Assembly: GCA_026419785.1 (NCBI GenBank)
Contig: JAODTK010005562.1
Span: forward strand, 1 to 64,000
Source of the DNA: Sclerodactyla briareus
Lineage: Eukaryota; Echinodermata; Holothuroidea; Dendrochirotida; Sclerodactylidae
Direction: 5' to 3'
Length of the DNA: 64,000 nt
Part shown: positions 21,763-34,289 of the stretch, one piece after another
Layout: every line of letters begins with the position of its first letter
How positions within the stretch are numbered: position 1 is the stretch's first letter
Notes under the pieces: model-generated
Seen by the model: the letters and a program-made list of their open reading frames with translations, nothing else
What the model was told of the DNA's origin: nothing
Database searches by the model: none
Made by a program: the position numbers and the translations under genes

Positions 21763-24000
21763 TTCTTTACCCAGTTAATCATCCGCATTCTTTCAATGTG
21801 GCCAAACCACTTCAATCCACGACTCTGGACACACTCGCTAATTTTAGCAAGCCCAACGATCTCTCAGCTCATCAGAGGCTTCCTATCCTCAAGGTCACGC
21901 CGCACATACTCTGATCATTCTCATATCATTTCTGTTCATTCTATCAAGTCCATGGGGGCAAGTAGAATGTGGGGGAGCCTCCTTCCCGGAATTTGCTATC
22001 TGAGGAAATTTTTGCAATCTCAAGGGCAGTTTTGCCAATTTGCCAGTTTATTATCGGATCCTTTGCTGCACGCCTCCTGGGAAATTTTGGCACCTTTTCC
22101 ACCCTGATCACGTCCTCTTTTTTTTTACTGCCCAGGTCTCACTTCCATAGAGCATGACACTCCTGAACACAAGCCTCGAAAATCCTCCTTTCTAAAGAGA
22201 GAACACTCTAGATGTAACAATGCACAAGCTAGCTCTAACTTCTTCCACCACTTCTAATTCTAGTTTAATTCTAGCCACTGAACTTGAACCCTGCCCGTGT
22301 GCCCCACCTGCCGCACTACTCATATCCCCTAAATAACAGGACTTTCCACTAACTCCAGGGTATCCTCACCCATAACCAATGACTCTGGCCGCTCTAAAAA
22401 TACTCTAACTTTACCTGTTCACTTCATACACTTAAAATCTAAACCCAGCAATTCAACGCCACTGACACCGCTGCCACCTCTTTGCACCCATGTTTGCCAT
22501 GTTGCAGAAAATAGAGTTTTCTGTCACCCCCTAACCTACAAACAGAACAGGGCCAATTGCCAGAGCTAATGGCTATGGCACCGTCAGAACTGCTGCCCAT
22601 AACTTTAGTCTCCTTCATGTTAACCCTAAGTCCCTTTTCTCTCTAATTCCCTCCTTCATCTCTCAAATTTTCACACTAACTCCTCCTACTCTCGCGATCA
22701 GAACAAGATCATCTGCATACAGAATCTCAATAGCACCACCTCTAAATTCACTGGACAAAGCTTCAAAAACAGATGAACAACAAAGTGCTCAGCCCCAAAG
22801 CCTTGGTGTACGCCACCCTTCACAGCAAAATTGTCACTGTGAACTGTTACACTAACACAGCTTCAGGCATTCTCGGACAAAACCTAACAACTGAGACAAG
22901 CCATTCCTCAACACCTGATCTACGCATTGCCCACCAAATCACGTTCTGTGGGACCTGGTCCAAAGCTTTTCCAAGGTCATAACGCCAATACAAGTTCTCG
23001 TTCTTACATATGTACTTCTCTTAAAGCTGCCTGACTAAAAAAAATAGCGTCAATAGTCCCTCGACCTGGCAAAAGCCAACCTGCATGTCGTCTATAGTAC
23101 CCGTCCTCTAATCAGTTTATTATCAAACCTCTCTCTGAGACCTTTCCCTGACATGATCCAGCAGTTTCCAAACCCCGTATTTACCCGACTCTTCTTCCCA
23201 AACATCTCCTTTACCCTGTAACGTTGATGATATAGCTAAACTCCCCATCACTGGGGACTTGCCTGCCTCATTATTGATATTTATTAGTGGTGACTAAGGT
23301 TTGACGGCCTATATCACCAGGGGCCTCCAGCATCTCTGTGGTCACACCTGATGGACCAGCGGCCTTGCCACCACTTCATGTGAGCTACAGCCTGTTTAAC
23401 CCAGCTATTCTCTATCTTCACAGCAACAGTCTCCTCAAGCTTCCAACTTCCTTCTAGCTACGTGGTGGTCCTCTTGCCGTTAATTACAACTTGACGTGCA
23501 GTCACAGACCAATAACCTATGTTGAGATAGCACCCTCCTCACCGGCTATAATTTTGTATCCTTATCCTTACAACAACTTTCCATGAGCGTCTCTGACCAG
23601 AATATGATCAATTTGGCTGCTATAGGTTCCCCGACTGGAATGTAACTAATCTACTGTCAACTTTCCTCTGAGCGTCTCCTTAACAAATTTCTTATGAGCG
23701 TCTCTGACCAGAATATAATCAATCTGGCTGCTGAGTTTCCGTCATGGTAAGTAACTAATCTACTGGCCACGCTTCCTAAATGATATTGGCAAGGACCATA
23801 ATTTTGTACATCACAAAACTCTGAAATCCTCTCACCTTCAGGATTAATGTTTCCATAGCCGTACAACCCCCATGCCCCCCGCCTTCCATAACCATCTGCA
23901 ATTTCCCTACATGGCCATTTAAATCACCAACAACTAGGACAAGCTCCTTGTCACTCACTTGTCCCCAAATTGTATGAAATTTCATGAATGGGCCCTCAGG
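21763..24000 (-). mobile_element. Degenerate LINE with APE endonuclease and reverse transcriptase
   Basis: On the minus strand, in order: endonuclease fragments with VVGDLNGHVGK (about 23906-23935), YGYGNINPEGERISEF and RLVTYHDGNSAARLI; an RT lead-in equivalent to YKGKGDV...KLLDH (about 23240-23140) and a degraded FGF-PGRGT-like block; LGKALDQVP (about 22965); V-HQG (about 22805); YADDLVLI (YADD at 22708-22719); a Cys/His block with a C-x-V-C pattern near 22540-22480; and the C-terminal VMLYGSETWAVK equivalent (about 22150) and WFGHIERM equivalent (about 21810). Order and motifs are those of an APE-type non-LTR retrotransposon. All frames are broken, so it is dead. Confidence 0.8.
23584..23766 (-). 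repeat. Internal 111-bp-offset duplication in the LINE endonuclease
   Basis: 'gagcgtctctgaccagaata(t/a)atcaat(t/c)tggctgct' occurs at 23584 and 23695, each followed by 'gtaactaatctactg'. It encodes the Q-IDYIL-type segment of the endonuclease, so that segment appears twice in the copy. Confidence 0.85.
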
Positions 24001-24149
24001 CCCAAAGTGGGACCTTGGATAAAAAATTCCTGGACACCCCAAAGATACGCCTGTATACCCCCCATTCAACCCAAAACTTTTAAGAGAGGAGCGATGAATA
24101 ATTTCACATGATGGGCCCAGGGCCACACTGGGTTATGGGCCCTAAATCA

Positions 24150-24590
24150 CTGGCACCCTGAAGTATGGCTTTGACCATACTTATACCCAAAATCAAGCAC
24201 TACTCCTTTCATATACTAGGCCCCTAGCCACCAATTCCTAGTGATTCATTCATGGAATTAAATCGCATATCCCTTTAATAATCTGCAAATTGAAGCATCA
24301 TTCACTGTGAATCGACCATCACTTTAACAATTCAGCATCAATCAGTGTCAATGCAAAAATTCTGTTTGGGGCAGAAAAGCAGTCCTATCAGGCAGTTTTT
24401 TTTTTTTCACAACAAACTGCTTTTTCTCTCATTGCAACATTGTGTAACCTTGGGATGACGCACTTTCATTCTGGCAATTTGGACTCTAGACACCAGCTTG
24501 ACCTCTCCATGGAATCATGTCATCCTAATATTTAATTCTGGCATGAATTCTGCTAGTTTTCAATTCCACCCGTCAATTCGAAATTTAAAA
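24150..24590. other. No gene recognised
   Basis: This is AT-rich spacer with a poly-T run (about 24399-24408). A 'tcattcactgtgaatcgaccatcactttaaca' / 'caatcagtgtcaatgcaaaaattctgtttgggg' segment recalls the AGGTCA-type repeats. Confidence 0.4.
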
Positions 24591-24790
24591 ATCTTTTCAG
24601 AGAATTTCCTCACAGAATGACATTTTGTAAGTATAGTATATACTTATGACGACTGTGCTATATAGGCAAAATATGACCGATGGCCAACCACTTTGGGCCT
24701 TTATAGAGTCCCAACAATTTCGTCCAGGATTGTAAGTCAGGTGGTGGTGAGTGATTAGAAGGTTAGTGGTGTTGAACTGACCTTTAGTTC

Positions 24791-25006
24791 CCGACAATTT
24801 GGCGCCATCTGTAATTCTAAGAATGTCGGTCATATCTCTGTCGCTTAGATAGCACGCCAGGTCGTGGTATACTCGAGCGCTTTTCCTGACATAGAAGGTC
24901 AGAGAAACAGCCACATGAACAAAGTTCAATGCAAAGGTCATGTCCCCTCTTCCCACCCCCATATCATAAGACTTTGCTAGGCTAGGGATAGTTTCTTTAA
25001 CAAGCA
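24791..25006 (-). CDS. Candidate exon, unknown protein
   Basis: The minus strand has an acceptor-like 'gaattgtcaccccag' ending at 25007 and then about 72 open codons: LVKETIPSLAKSYDMGVGRG, DMTFALNFVHVAVSLTFYVR, KSARVYHDLACYLSDRDMTD, ILRITDGAKLSGTK. A donor-like aaa|ggtcagt follows. Composition is protein-like, with one moderately hydrophobic segment. No family was recognised and no neighbouring exon was found. Confidence 0.35.
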
Positions 25007-25299
25007 CTGGGGTGACAATTCAGCGCTTACGTAAAGACAGATCCCCAAGCTGAGACCTGGAATAGCAAAACCTGTAGTTCGCATGGAAAACATTCCGATA
25101 AGAATTTGCCTAATTTCGCATAGGCTACAGCGAAATACAAGAGTGCGCCGTGGTGCTCACCCTTCCAATTCCTATATACCAGTCGTGAAGTAAGGCTAAA
25201 TTTCAATCTGTCTGGATGATATCATCAGCTATCTCGAACATTTGAGAAAAGTTGAAGTCTGCCTTAGTTATGCTAATGTCAAGGCTTGAATACTGAAAT

Positions 25300-26090
25300 T
25301 TACTCATTTAGTCCCAGGATTTTTGACCTTCAAGTTTTAACCTCCATATTTTCTATTGTTCAATTATAATACTGACCTACTTTCATTCACATCATCCCAT
25401 ATATTTTGGGTATGAGTAAAAAACACTATCATTCAACATGTTTAAACCCCTTAGATTGACCGTTGACCTCAATTCCTATACTCCATACTAATCATTAGTC
25501 AATGATAATAGTAAATACTTGAATCCATTCTCACATGGTTTTCATCGAATCTATTTTTGGGCAGGAGATATAAATTACCCCTAGAATACTTTGACCCCTC
25601 ATTTTCATGCACACCACCTATGTACCATGGTGACTGGGGGATAATACTGACTATATATATTTCAGACAACCCCATCTACTATGTGGTAAAGTAACGTCAC
25701 CATTCAAAATGAATGGTTTAAATGAACCCCTAGTACCTTTGTCCTCATGAATCAAAGGGTGATTCATGAGCACCACATATGTACTGGTGTGTTAGCTGTT
25801 TACTGTATGAATACTGACCAAACTAAATTGGCCAAAATTGAATACCTGAACACCCCATATATACTATTATGTCAATGATAATATTGAATACCTATCATTC
25901 CATCCAAATTAATCTGTGAGAGAAGCATTTTGTTCATATTACCCTCCAAGTCAAATGACCACTTTCAGCCCAAATTATTCCCTACATAACATTTGGCCTC
26001 AAATCCCAGAACAATCCTGTATTTCTCAATCTATTCACTGATACACTGATTAACTTTCAGGTTTCATCCAATTCAAACTGTAGCAGAACC
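25300..26090. repeat. Degenerate repeat with 'acaccacctatgtac' units
   Basis: Several imperfect units carry '(ca)caccacctatgtacc(a)tggtg', 'cccctagaatactttgacccc' and 'gtcaatgataatagt(a)aatac' type words. It is a tandem-like family with TGACC words and contains no gene. Confidence 0.5.
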
Positions 26091-26249
26091 CATTTTGATT
26101 ATTTTTCCGAATAGACAGATGGATGGACGACAGACAAGACCGATAGATCACAAATAGCAACCCATCCACACCTGGCCGAGGTGAGCTGAAACATCACCAG
26201 CTGTTTGTATATGGAAGCCCTTGTGTTACTGATATAACCACTAAACAAG

Positions 26250-26300
26250 GCGATCGCCCCAGTGGGCTGCCTGGTTGCGCGATCAGTGTTTACTTCTATT
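26250..26300. repeat. GGCGATCGCC-containing dyad, copy 1
   Basis: 'taaacaaggcgatcgcc' is followed by 'ttgcgcgatcagtgtttact'. The second copy at 29054-29115 has 'taaacaggcgatcgcc' and 'tgcgcgatcggtggtttct'. The outer aaac/gttt words and inner gatcgc/gcgatc words are inverted, as in a small inverted-repeat element. Confidence 0.5.
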
Positions 26301-26399
26301 AGTCCCATGCAAACAATTACGAGGCATTCCCTGTGTCGCTTTAAGATTTCGGTATTAAGCCTTTAAACAGAAACACCTACAATCAGTGACCAATTTCAA

Positions 26400-27480
26400 A
26401 TTCAAAAAGGGGGGGGGGGGTTATGTTTGTTAATGACCTAATTGATCAAGATGGGGGGTCCTTCCTCACTATTGATTACTTTAACCGCACTTTTGGGGTT
26501 ATCAATTAATTTTTTGATTTATTATGGCATTATTTCGGCAATTCACGAACACATGGGGTGGTTTTTCTTACTGGCCTGACATAAATCTGGTATCCTCTTA
26601 ATCGTATTATAATGTGCTGCTTTGTACCCCGAGAGCATGACCAGAGAGCGTGTATAACCACGATGCTGAAGTACAAAAAATCTGATTATTAAGACTTTTT
26701 GTCAGTGGTCCTGAATAATTGAATTTCTGAAAATTCTTGGTCTTTGTAATGCTTACTTTTATTCCATTTAAACCTGCACAGAGGATGTACGCTGAGGGGT
26801 TTCACAGTACGGCTTATTAATAAACAGTCCCACAAACAATAATCGTTGAGATTATTATATTAGTGATTCTAATTTGTGTACATTTCTGTGGTATTCACAC
26901 GTTTGAGACTATACACATTTGTTTTATAGTGTACACGATACGAATTTATTATGGATATACGCTGGATAACATTTCCGTAGTAAAACGTACATGTAGATTT
27001 CGGAATGTTTGTTATGGTACTTTTTTTTTTGGGGGGATTTTTTTGCCGTGACTTAACCTTTGATATTTTGATTTTTATAAAATTATTTTCGGCATTTTTT
27101 TCGTTCTAAATCAGAAAAAGCACCCAACCGTCGCTTCCATGTTACATTATATTAGGGAATATTTCAATCTTTATTGTTACATTTCAGGAAATTGAAGATG
27201 AAAGTTTGGGAGAGGATATTGTCAGCCTTGGGTAAATGTACTTGGTATAGACTTGACATGGTATTTACCTATAAAACCGTAATGATTTTGCAATTTTGCA
27301 TATCGTATGTGTGTCCTTCATTAAGTTTGTTGTTTGAAATTATTATTGTTCTGATAACTGTCATGAGAAAAAAATCAATGGGAACAAAAAAATTAAATTC
27401 TAAAGTCAAGATCTATCATGTTAAAATCCCAGCCCCATGCTACCCTGAAATGTTTGTCGCAATTGCACGTTACCGTTGAA
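26400..27480. other. AT-rich spacer; no gene recognised
   Basis: It holds a G run (about 26408-26420), an AT-rich stretch and two short plus-strand open frames (26863-27051 and 27174-27479). Those frames have hydrophobic, low-information translations and no splice context, and are not called. Confidence 0.45.
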
Positions 27481-27499
27481 AGATATCCTGCTACAAGAA

Positions 27500-28150
27500 G
27501 TGTGAGCAACACACACACACACACGCCATAGTGACCACTAGTCTCCTCCTGAATTTCATTCAAATAGTGGACAAAAAAAGGGACGAAAGTTGGACCCCAA
27601 ACCCTAAATTCCTGAAAACAACCAAATCACCCTCAGAACCCCTTCAGAAATGAATGTTGACTTCAAATATCACAATCCTACCAATTCAATCTGTGGGATT
27701 TTCAACTGTTTGACACAGAAAATTAAACGAGGCAAAATCACACCATAGGTGACCTTCGACCCAAATCTCTGAACACCCTATAGGTAGCCACTGTCAATGG
27801 TTTCTGATGGCCCAACTAGAAAGAAAATTCAACTTAATATGTGGGAGCTAGGCATTTTGCATATTTTCACAAAATAGCCGACACTGACCCCTAGATGACC
27901 TATAATCCCCAATTTTTTTTAACTAAACTCATTATCTGTTCATAGATGGACAATACGCACATATCACAATCCGCCAATTCAATCTATCGGAAAAGGATTT
28001 TTACTGTTTTACCACAACAATACCATTAATTAGGGTCAATATGACCGCAACTTTACCGTTGACCCCAAATCCATATCCCTGAAACACAGAAACCATTATT
28101 GCAATGATACTACTGACCGACACTACTTTTTCCACAAAATTGGATGGCCC
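27500..28150. repeat. (CA)n with stem-loop tail, then 292-bp-period repeat
   Basis: An acacacacacacac tract (27509-27523) is followed by 'gccatagtgaccactagt...ctcctgaatttcattcaaa', similar to 32.61-32.67 kb. 'tatcacaatcc(t/g)(a/c)ccaattcaatct' then recurs at about 27668 and 27961, with TGACC-rich sequence between. Confidence 0.6.
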
Positions 28151-28184
28151 CATCCACCTTTACCCCCATTGTTTTTAAAATATA

Positions 28185-28258
28185 ATAATAGTGCTAATCC
28201 CAAGTCTGTAAGACATTGATCGAAAGCGCTTCACCAATTGAGATTAACCGGAAAAAGA
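28185..28258 (-). mobile_element. tRNA-derived SINE head (decayed)
   Basis: The minus strand reads 'ggttaatctcaattggtgaagcgc', which resembles a tRNA D-arm/A box. An anticodon-arm-like 'tcgatcaatgtcttacagac' and a weak B-box-like 'ttgggattagc' follow. The cloverleaf cannot be completed, so this is not called as a tRNA gene. Confidence 0.35.
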
Positions 28259-28259
28259 C

Positions 28260-29050
28260 TGAATATACAAGATACGCTTCAGTTCGGGACTTAAAAGAGA
28301 GGGAAATGCAGTTGCATAACTTCTAATAGCCAGGGGGGAACGTATTTTCCAATAATAATGAGAAGCAACTTTGCTGAACGTATAGTCACCATATAATTTG
28401 GTATGGGTAGTGCGGACCATGAGGAGATTTTATAAGAACTACGAGAGTCTTAACGTTGTAGGGACAAAGCAACTCTCTGATGTAAGGAGGGGAACCAGTG
28501 ATAAGAGCATGGAAACAATCAGGAAAACCTTGAACATTCTATGCTCGACAGCAGCTTAGTTGGTTGATTGCCTAGACCTGCGGCTATATCCTAGCCGGTG
28601 AACATCCCAGATGGCCCTTACTGGTATCTATGTGAACAAGTTCATATGATCCATAGAAAGAAGTGATGGAGGAGAGAGTAGAGCAATTTCGTTCCCAGTC
28701 TGGGCCTGACATGTGTTTATATGTTCCACCACAGGAACAGAAATAATAGCTATCATCCGGTACAGAGCGTCTACCTAATTGGGTTCCACAGATAGGTCAC
28801 ACACAAATTGCAGACATATGGATGGCATACCAAATTTTTCACGGACCCAGAGCAGACACTAAACAGACATGGAATTGTTGTATGGATTGCAAGGCAGTCA
28901 AGAGTTGAAATCGGGAGAGTGCCGCTTATTCCCAGATTTCACCAGGTCTGTTAGGGTAACACAATATTGCAGACTGTCGGTGGTTGGTCTACCTGTGCTG
29001 ATATATGTAGTAATATGACGAGTCGACGTCAGCGCCCTGGTAATGCCGTT
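28260..29050. other. No gene recognised
   Basis: Unique-looking spacer with no long open frame, no recognisable repeat and no splice-flanked coding block. Confidence 0.4.
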
Positions 29051-29053
29051 CAA

Positions 29054-29115
29054 CGTTAAACAGGCGATCGCCAAAAAGTGGTATCGCGCTGTGCGCGATC
29101 GGTGGTTTCTATATT
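29054..29115. repeat. GGCGATCGCC-containing dyad, copy 2
   Basis: Partner of the copy at 26250, with 'aaacaggcgatcgcc' and 'gcgcgatcggtggttt' in the same order and spacing class. Confidence 0.5.
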
Positions 29116-29280
29116 ATACCTACAACTATACACAACCAACTAGTCAGACAGACCATCATCATGTTGTCAAACAAACGTCACATATCTCAACAGATATATA
29201 ACACATAAAAATTACTAAATAGACTGAACAATAAGTTTGACTCTGAGTACAAAAGTCCCTAATTGTTTTTTTTTCTTTTC

Positions 29281-29530
29281 AGGCCCCCCCCCCCCCCACT
29301 CTTCTCTCCATAAAACCAAAATTTGAATAAAGTTCATCACTCAGCAACTCACTTCTTTGACAAAAAATTTGAAATGCTTCTAAATCCCCTTAGCAGCCCA
29401 GGCTTCTTTGCCTTTTAAAATCATTCCATTCATTATTCTTGCCTTCATTTCCAAGATGCCAGGAACATGCATCCCCCCCCCCCCCCACACCGCCAGGCAG
29501 CAAAACACCATCCCCCGCCTCCCCCACACC
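29281..29530. repeat. Poly-C tracts
   Basis: C runs of about 15 (29284-29298) and 14 (29472-29486), with further c/ca-rich sequence. The minus-strand open frame here is Gly-rich and compositional. Confidence 0.8.
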
Positions 29531-29819
29531 AACAAAACTTTCCCCACGCAGCAGTCAACGATGTCCCAAAAATAATCTTTAGGAAACCGCCACATGTGTC
29601 CCCAGTCCCCAGGCAAGAAAGAAGAAAGAAGAAAAATGTTAAGTATTTTTGAATGCTCTAATCAACCTAATCAAAATAGTTGGGAAGCGAGGGTTTGCTT
29701 GTGCGCAGCTATACAGCACAATATGTCACAGATGCTAGTGGTACTTGGTCCTCCGTGATTTATTCTAACAGAACTATTATATGATGGAATTCAATCAAAT
29801 TCATGACATCAAACAATCA

Positions 29820-30240
29820 GATTCAGAAAAGTTAACGGACCATACCTACTGAATTTGGCGCAATCTACCAAGTTGGAAATTGGAATAAATTAGCAAGTAG
29901 GCACATACAATGGCCTCTACTGAACCAGTGTACCTTCAAAATGATATGGATCAAAAGTGGATCAAATCTACCAAGCTTTGTGGAAATCCGATGAACTTTC
30001 AAAAATTGCATAAAATATGGAGATTAGACACATTAGATACCTCCAGTTACCCCAACTTCCTGTTAAATTTTCTCAGGAACCATGGTATACCACATCCACC
30101 GAGTTTCCCTGAATGCCGATACTTGGACATTTGCATAAATTATGGCAAAGTAGACCAATTAATTAGGCATATTTTCAGGCTGAAAATCTAATCATTTATC
30201 TCCCTCCATCCAGTCTACATGCCAAACTTCAGCAACAAAA
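29820..30240. repeat. Copy of the 'tgcataa...gaaaatctaatca' interspersed repeat
   Basis: It shares 'aactttcaaaaattgcataa', 'tttgcataaattatgcaa'-type words and 'ctgaaaatctaatca(t)ttatctccctc' with 1.7-2.34 kb, and ends in an A-rich run at about 30236-30247. This looks like the 3' end of a dispersed family. Confidence 0.55.
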
Positions 30241-31019
30241 AAAAAAAGAGAAAACTGTAGCACATACGGGTTCCTGCCTGCGTAATCTTCTAACTAGCTT
30301 TAACACAGTGCTTCGCAAATCCTGGCGCCGTTAGCCCGGGCTTCCTCTTCGTGCCCTCGGCCTACTGATTTTCAAGTTGCGAATTGCCCTCGGTCTACCG
30401 CAATCTGTAGTCTGTAAAGTTAAAAGTACAGTAATTACGGAGCCCCTGATTAAATCGCCAACAGCCCACCACATAATCAATCAGCACAATCAACAATACA
30501 ATTTCCGGTCACCCATATTGCTATCCAAGTGCCAGATATTTACAACTTTTTCTCCAAATATTGGATTTACCGTCAAGAAGTTTAAATGAAATTACCATGA
30601 ATCATCTCCATAATATGCGGCGATTTTCTACAAACACTCTAATTCGCCGCGGTAATATAATGGCCATTCAACAACAGCCTCAATTCGCAGCAGCGCGAAA
30701 TGCAATGAATTTATGACAGTCAAACAATCACTCCAGAAAGGTGAATGTAACATAAATTAAGATATTTTAAGAAGAACATTTGTGTCTCCCTCAACCTAAT
30801 ACTTTGTGTAGTTGTACTATCACCAAAGTGCCTCCTATTGTAGTTTAAAAGTTCCAAAAAAAGCAAACCAAAATTCTGAGCCTCGTTTCCGGCTACGTAC
30901 ATTTCGTCCAGTTTGCCCAGCCACCTAACAGAACTCACGGTGAGAATGAAATAACGGAAAGGATTAGGCCTACGTTACTATCGAATACAGGCAGGCACTG
31001 GCACAGTTACTATTCCCGG

Positions 31020-31800
31020 TACTGGCTACAATTAACCGTTATTGCCACCAAACCCGGTACTAAACAAAATACCTTATTATTTTTCCGCCGATCCAAGCCA
31101 CAAAGAGCCCGCCGCCCGCATATCGCATCTTAATCGCTACCTTTGAAAAATGATAAAATGCCCCCGGGTGTTTGGCGAGCTGTGTACTTGCCTTATTTGC
31201 CGAATATCCCGACCGCTGCGAACATCGCAGCTTTATCGTAGCGTAATAATGAAGCTGCATGCCAAGCTATATGTCTGGCCTACTCCCCATGGTGCTGCAC
31301 TATTTCAGACATATCCCTGTTTTGAAACATGTGGTCATCACCTACTTAAGTTCACTACATTCTGACAATGCAATTCCCACTGATAATGAGCAGTGCTTAA
31401 CCCGACTTACCAGTCTGCCACTCCTATAGACTTGGTACAGCCGCCGACAGCCAACCTTTTTATCGCACCACTTAACTCTATGGTGAGTTTCTAACTAACC
31501 CTGTGATTAAGGACTGGAATGCAGTAGCGATCGTCGATCCACCAGGCGTCCTCGATACGCAATGCATCACGTGGGCCTACAATTCCATTAATGAATTATT
31601 GTGATTAATTGGGCAATTGGTGGAAAAATAATTATACATAAAAGTTTAATGCGCAGATCTAGTGGCTCTTAGAGTTAGAGCTGAATTTAAAACCGTGCCT
31701 TGCTTCAATTTTGCTAGCTAACATAATCACAGTTACGTTTATGGCCCACTGGCAATTGCACTAGCTACCTGTTGCGCATCCAATGGCCGCTGGGCTTACA
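31020..31800. repeat. Dispersed duplicate block, copy 1
   Basis: It is collinear with 34290-35030, at an offset of about 3247 at 'cgatcgtcg' (31528 and 34775). Shared words include 'tgtgtactt(g/t)', 'gtggtcatcacctactta', 'tgacaatgca...ttcccactgataatg', 'ggactggaat' and 'gggcaattggtgga'. Diverged, with many small indels. Confidence 0.8.
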
Positions 31801-32365
31801 TATTTACGTATGAATTAGAAAGTATACATGTAATTCAGCCTCGTAACAGCATGACACGTGGTCGCATGCATGTGCTGTTTGCCATACGTACGTTGTCATC
31901 AATTCTTTTCAACTGTCGATACAAAGCGAGAAATACAACCATTTATTATACCAAATATATTTTTGGGAGCAATCTTAAAAAGAGGATGTATAAAAGAGGC
32001 ATTGTGAAAATAGAAGTCCCATACAGTGAGCTGCCAGTATGCAGTGTAATAACGATCGCTATATTATTTGAGGCAATCGGCGATACCGGTACCGTGCCAG
32101 AGCATCGTAATACCGGTTCCAACTAATATAGGTTACCGCGCGCGCACCCAAGCCCAAGTTAAAATATTATCGGAGGTAGGAAACGTGGTGCTGAGAGGAT
32201 GGGGATGGATTCCGGAAATAGCATTGGTGAATTGGCCCAGCATAGGATGGCCCAGCAAATCGCAATTGCAGTATGGGAGTGGGGCTCTAGGGATGTATCG
32301 AGAGCTCAGTTTCATTTTTTTTTTGCATCAAGTAACATTTTAAACACCGGTAAATAATGGACACC

Positions 32366-32420
32366 CAGTCGGCCCCTTCGGGCTACCAATTCAGCCACTT
32401 GGGAGCCCGAAGGGCTACTA
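32366..32420. repeat. Foldback: agtcggccccttcgggct / agcccgaagggctact
   Basis: Imperfect inverted arms of about 16 bases surround a roughly 20-base loop, with a GC-rich stem in AT-rich surroundings. Probably an element core or a hairpin. Confidence 0.7.
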
Positions 32421-32559
32421 AATTTCAAAATATTATTCGAGCACTGCTTGAACAGTAATTAACATAAAATAAGCTATTACCCAACTTAATGGATTTGCTG
32501 CCCAAAATCTAATCATCTTGTGTACACCCCAACCCCGGTGCTACACACAAATTTCGTCA

Positions 32560-32685
32560 TAATCGGCCTAACTTTTGTGAGGAATACTGCTAACGAGAAA
32601 GTCTGACACACGCACACACGCCCTAGTGACCACTAAGTTCTCGTTTCCTGATTTCATTCAGGCGAGACAAAAAAACCTTAGCTAT
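32560..32685. repeat. Repeat 3' end with stem-loop ('cctgatttcattcagg')
   Basis: 'acacgcacacacgccctagtgaccacta' then 'cctgatttcattcagg(cga)gacaaaaaa' matches 27.51-27.58 kb. The inverted cctga/tcagg just before an A run marks a common element terminus. Confidence 0.6.
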
Positions 32686-32699
32686 GTTTTCGAAAATGA

Positions 32700-34280
32700 A
32701 TAAAAAGAACTATGTCATAGGATTAAATTGTCCCATCCTGTAAAATGTAAAAACATCACTATACATTGGAAAATCTATACAGTAAGCGTGAATCTTTCTT
32801 GGTTTGCTCTTATTCGAGGGAAGGAGTGAAGATTGTCTGCCCATGCAACAGTAATTTTGTATTTGACAGAGAGATCGACGTGTGGTTTATAGGTAATCTA
32901 GTATAGGAAGCAAGAGGAGCCTCTAACGTAACGTCACATTATTGGTATTCGCTTAAACTTTAGATGCTGGTCCATGACAGCCTTAATCTACCAAGGTAGA
33001 CTTTAAATACCACCATCTATTCATACTAAAGGACCATCAACACTTGTCTTAATATCTTTTCATGGATCGATGAATGCCCATCCTCAGTGAAAGTTACAAG
33101 ATTGAGTGGGAAAATGACCATAGACCGCACCTTTTTCTGTTTTGAGCTCTTCCATCTTCAAGACTAGTTAGCACACGCCAGCCTGGAAAGAAATAACAAC
33201 ACCTAGACTTTAGAAGCACAAAAATTGTAAATAATCTCTCTGCCAAGGCTTCTATTTATAAATAGCATGCAATCATTTTTAGTGATGCTCAATGACCTTT
33301 CACATCACACCTTTTGACAACAGTTTCAAGTGCATATAGTTCATTATGTATACTAACTTTGATGGATCCTTAAAAAAACGGCCAAAAATTATCTCTACAA
33401 TCTCTACCTTACCCCAAATTCCTTGAACAGTGTTATCCACTTGTAATTATCATACAACATGACCCATACCACAACATGCAATTTCTCAATGGACCGAAAG
33501 AAAGACACAGTAACTGGGAATCCACTCGCATGGAAATATTATTATGATCAAAATCCCTGTATTTGGTGTGATAATGTCACGACTGTTTTCAATTGAACTA
33601 CTGTCACTTTTTGAACTCAAAACAAAATTAGAAGAATCTGGCCAAAGTGGGCTTTCCGTGAAATCCTCTTAAACAAATTCCAATCCAGCTGAAAACAGTT
33701 CCAAATGAAAGAAACCTGTTCTCTTCAATCACTCCCATAACGGTCATTGTAGTCCATGTACTTTATTTATGCCATATTTCTGTCGGACCCTGTTTCACAT
33801 GGAATGCCCAGAAGCATTCTTTCTGATCAAAATGAGGCTCAAATGAGACCTTTGACCCCAATATTTGTATATTCATTCTTTATTATGCACACCCATGAAC
33901 GCCGCATAGTAAACGTCAATGAAAAGGTCACTGGGGACTGGAGTATGTGTACTTTCCTTGCACAATAAATCATAGTGATCTATAAACCTATAATTTCATT
34001 ACGCTGTTGTCTCTGTGTCCTTTTTCTTTTACATTACCATCGTCTCTAAAGTACATCGTATCCCCACTTATTGTTGCTAACTTTTATACTCTTTCACCTT
34101 TCCAGACACAGGTAAGGAATGTAAATGGTCATTTCCTTTTGCAATGTTAGCCACGCCCCTTCAAGTTTGGACTGTTCCTTTTATGACATGGTGACAAATC
34201 TCACAAGAGTGTGTGCTTTGTACACTGTGTACTAAATTTGACAGCCTTCTCATTGTGTCCAAAACTCAGCTGTTTTCGGA
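32700..34280. other. No gene recognised
   Basis: AT-rich spacer between the two duplicate blocks. It has scattered TGACC words and short frames, with no motifs. Confidence 0.45.
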
Positions 34281-34289
34281 TTAATTAAC

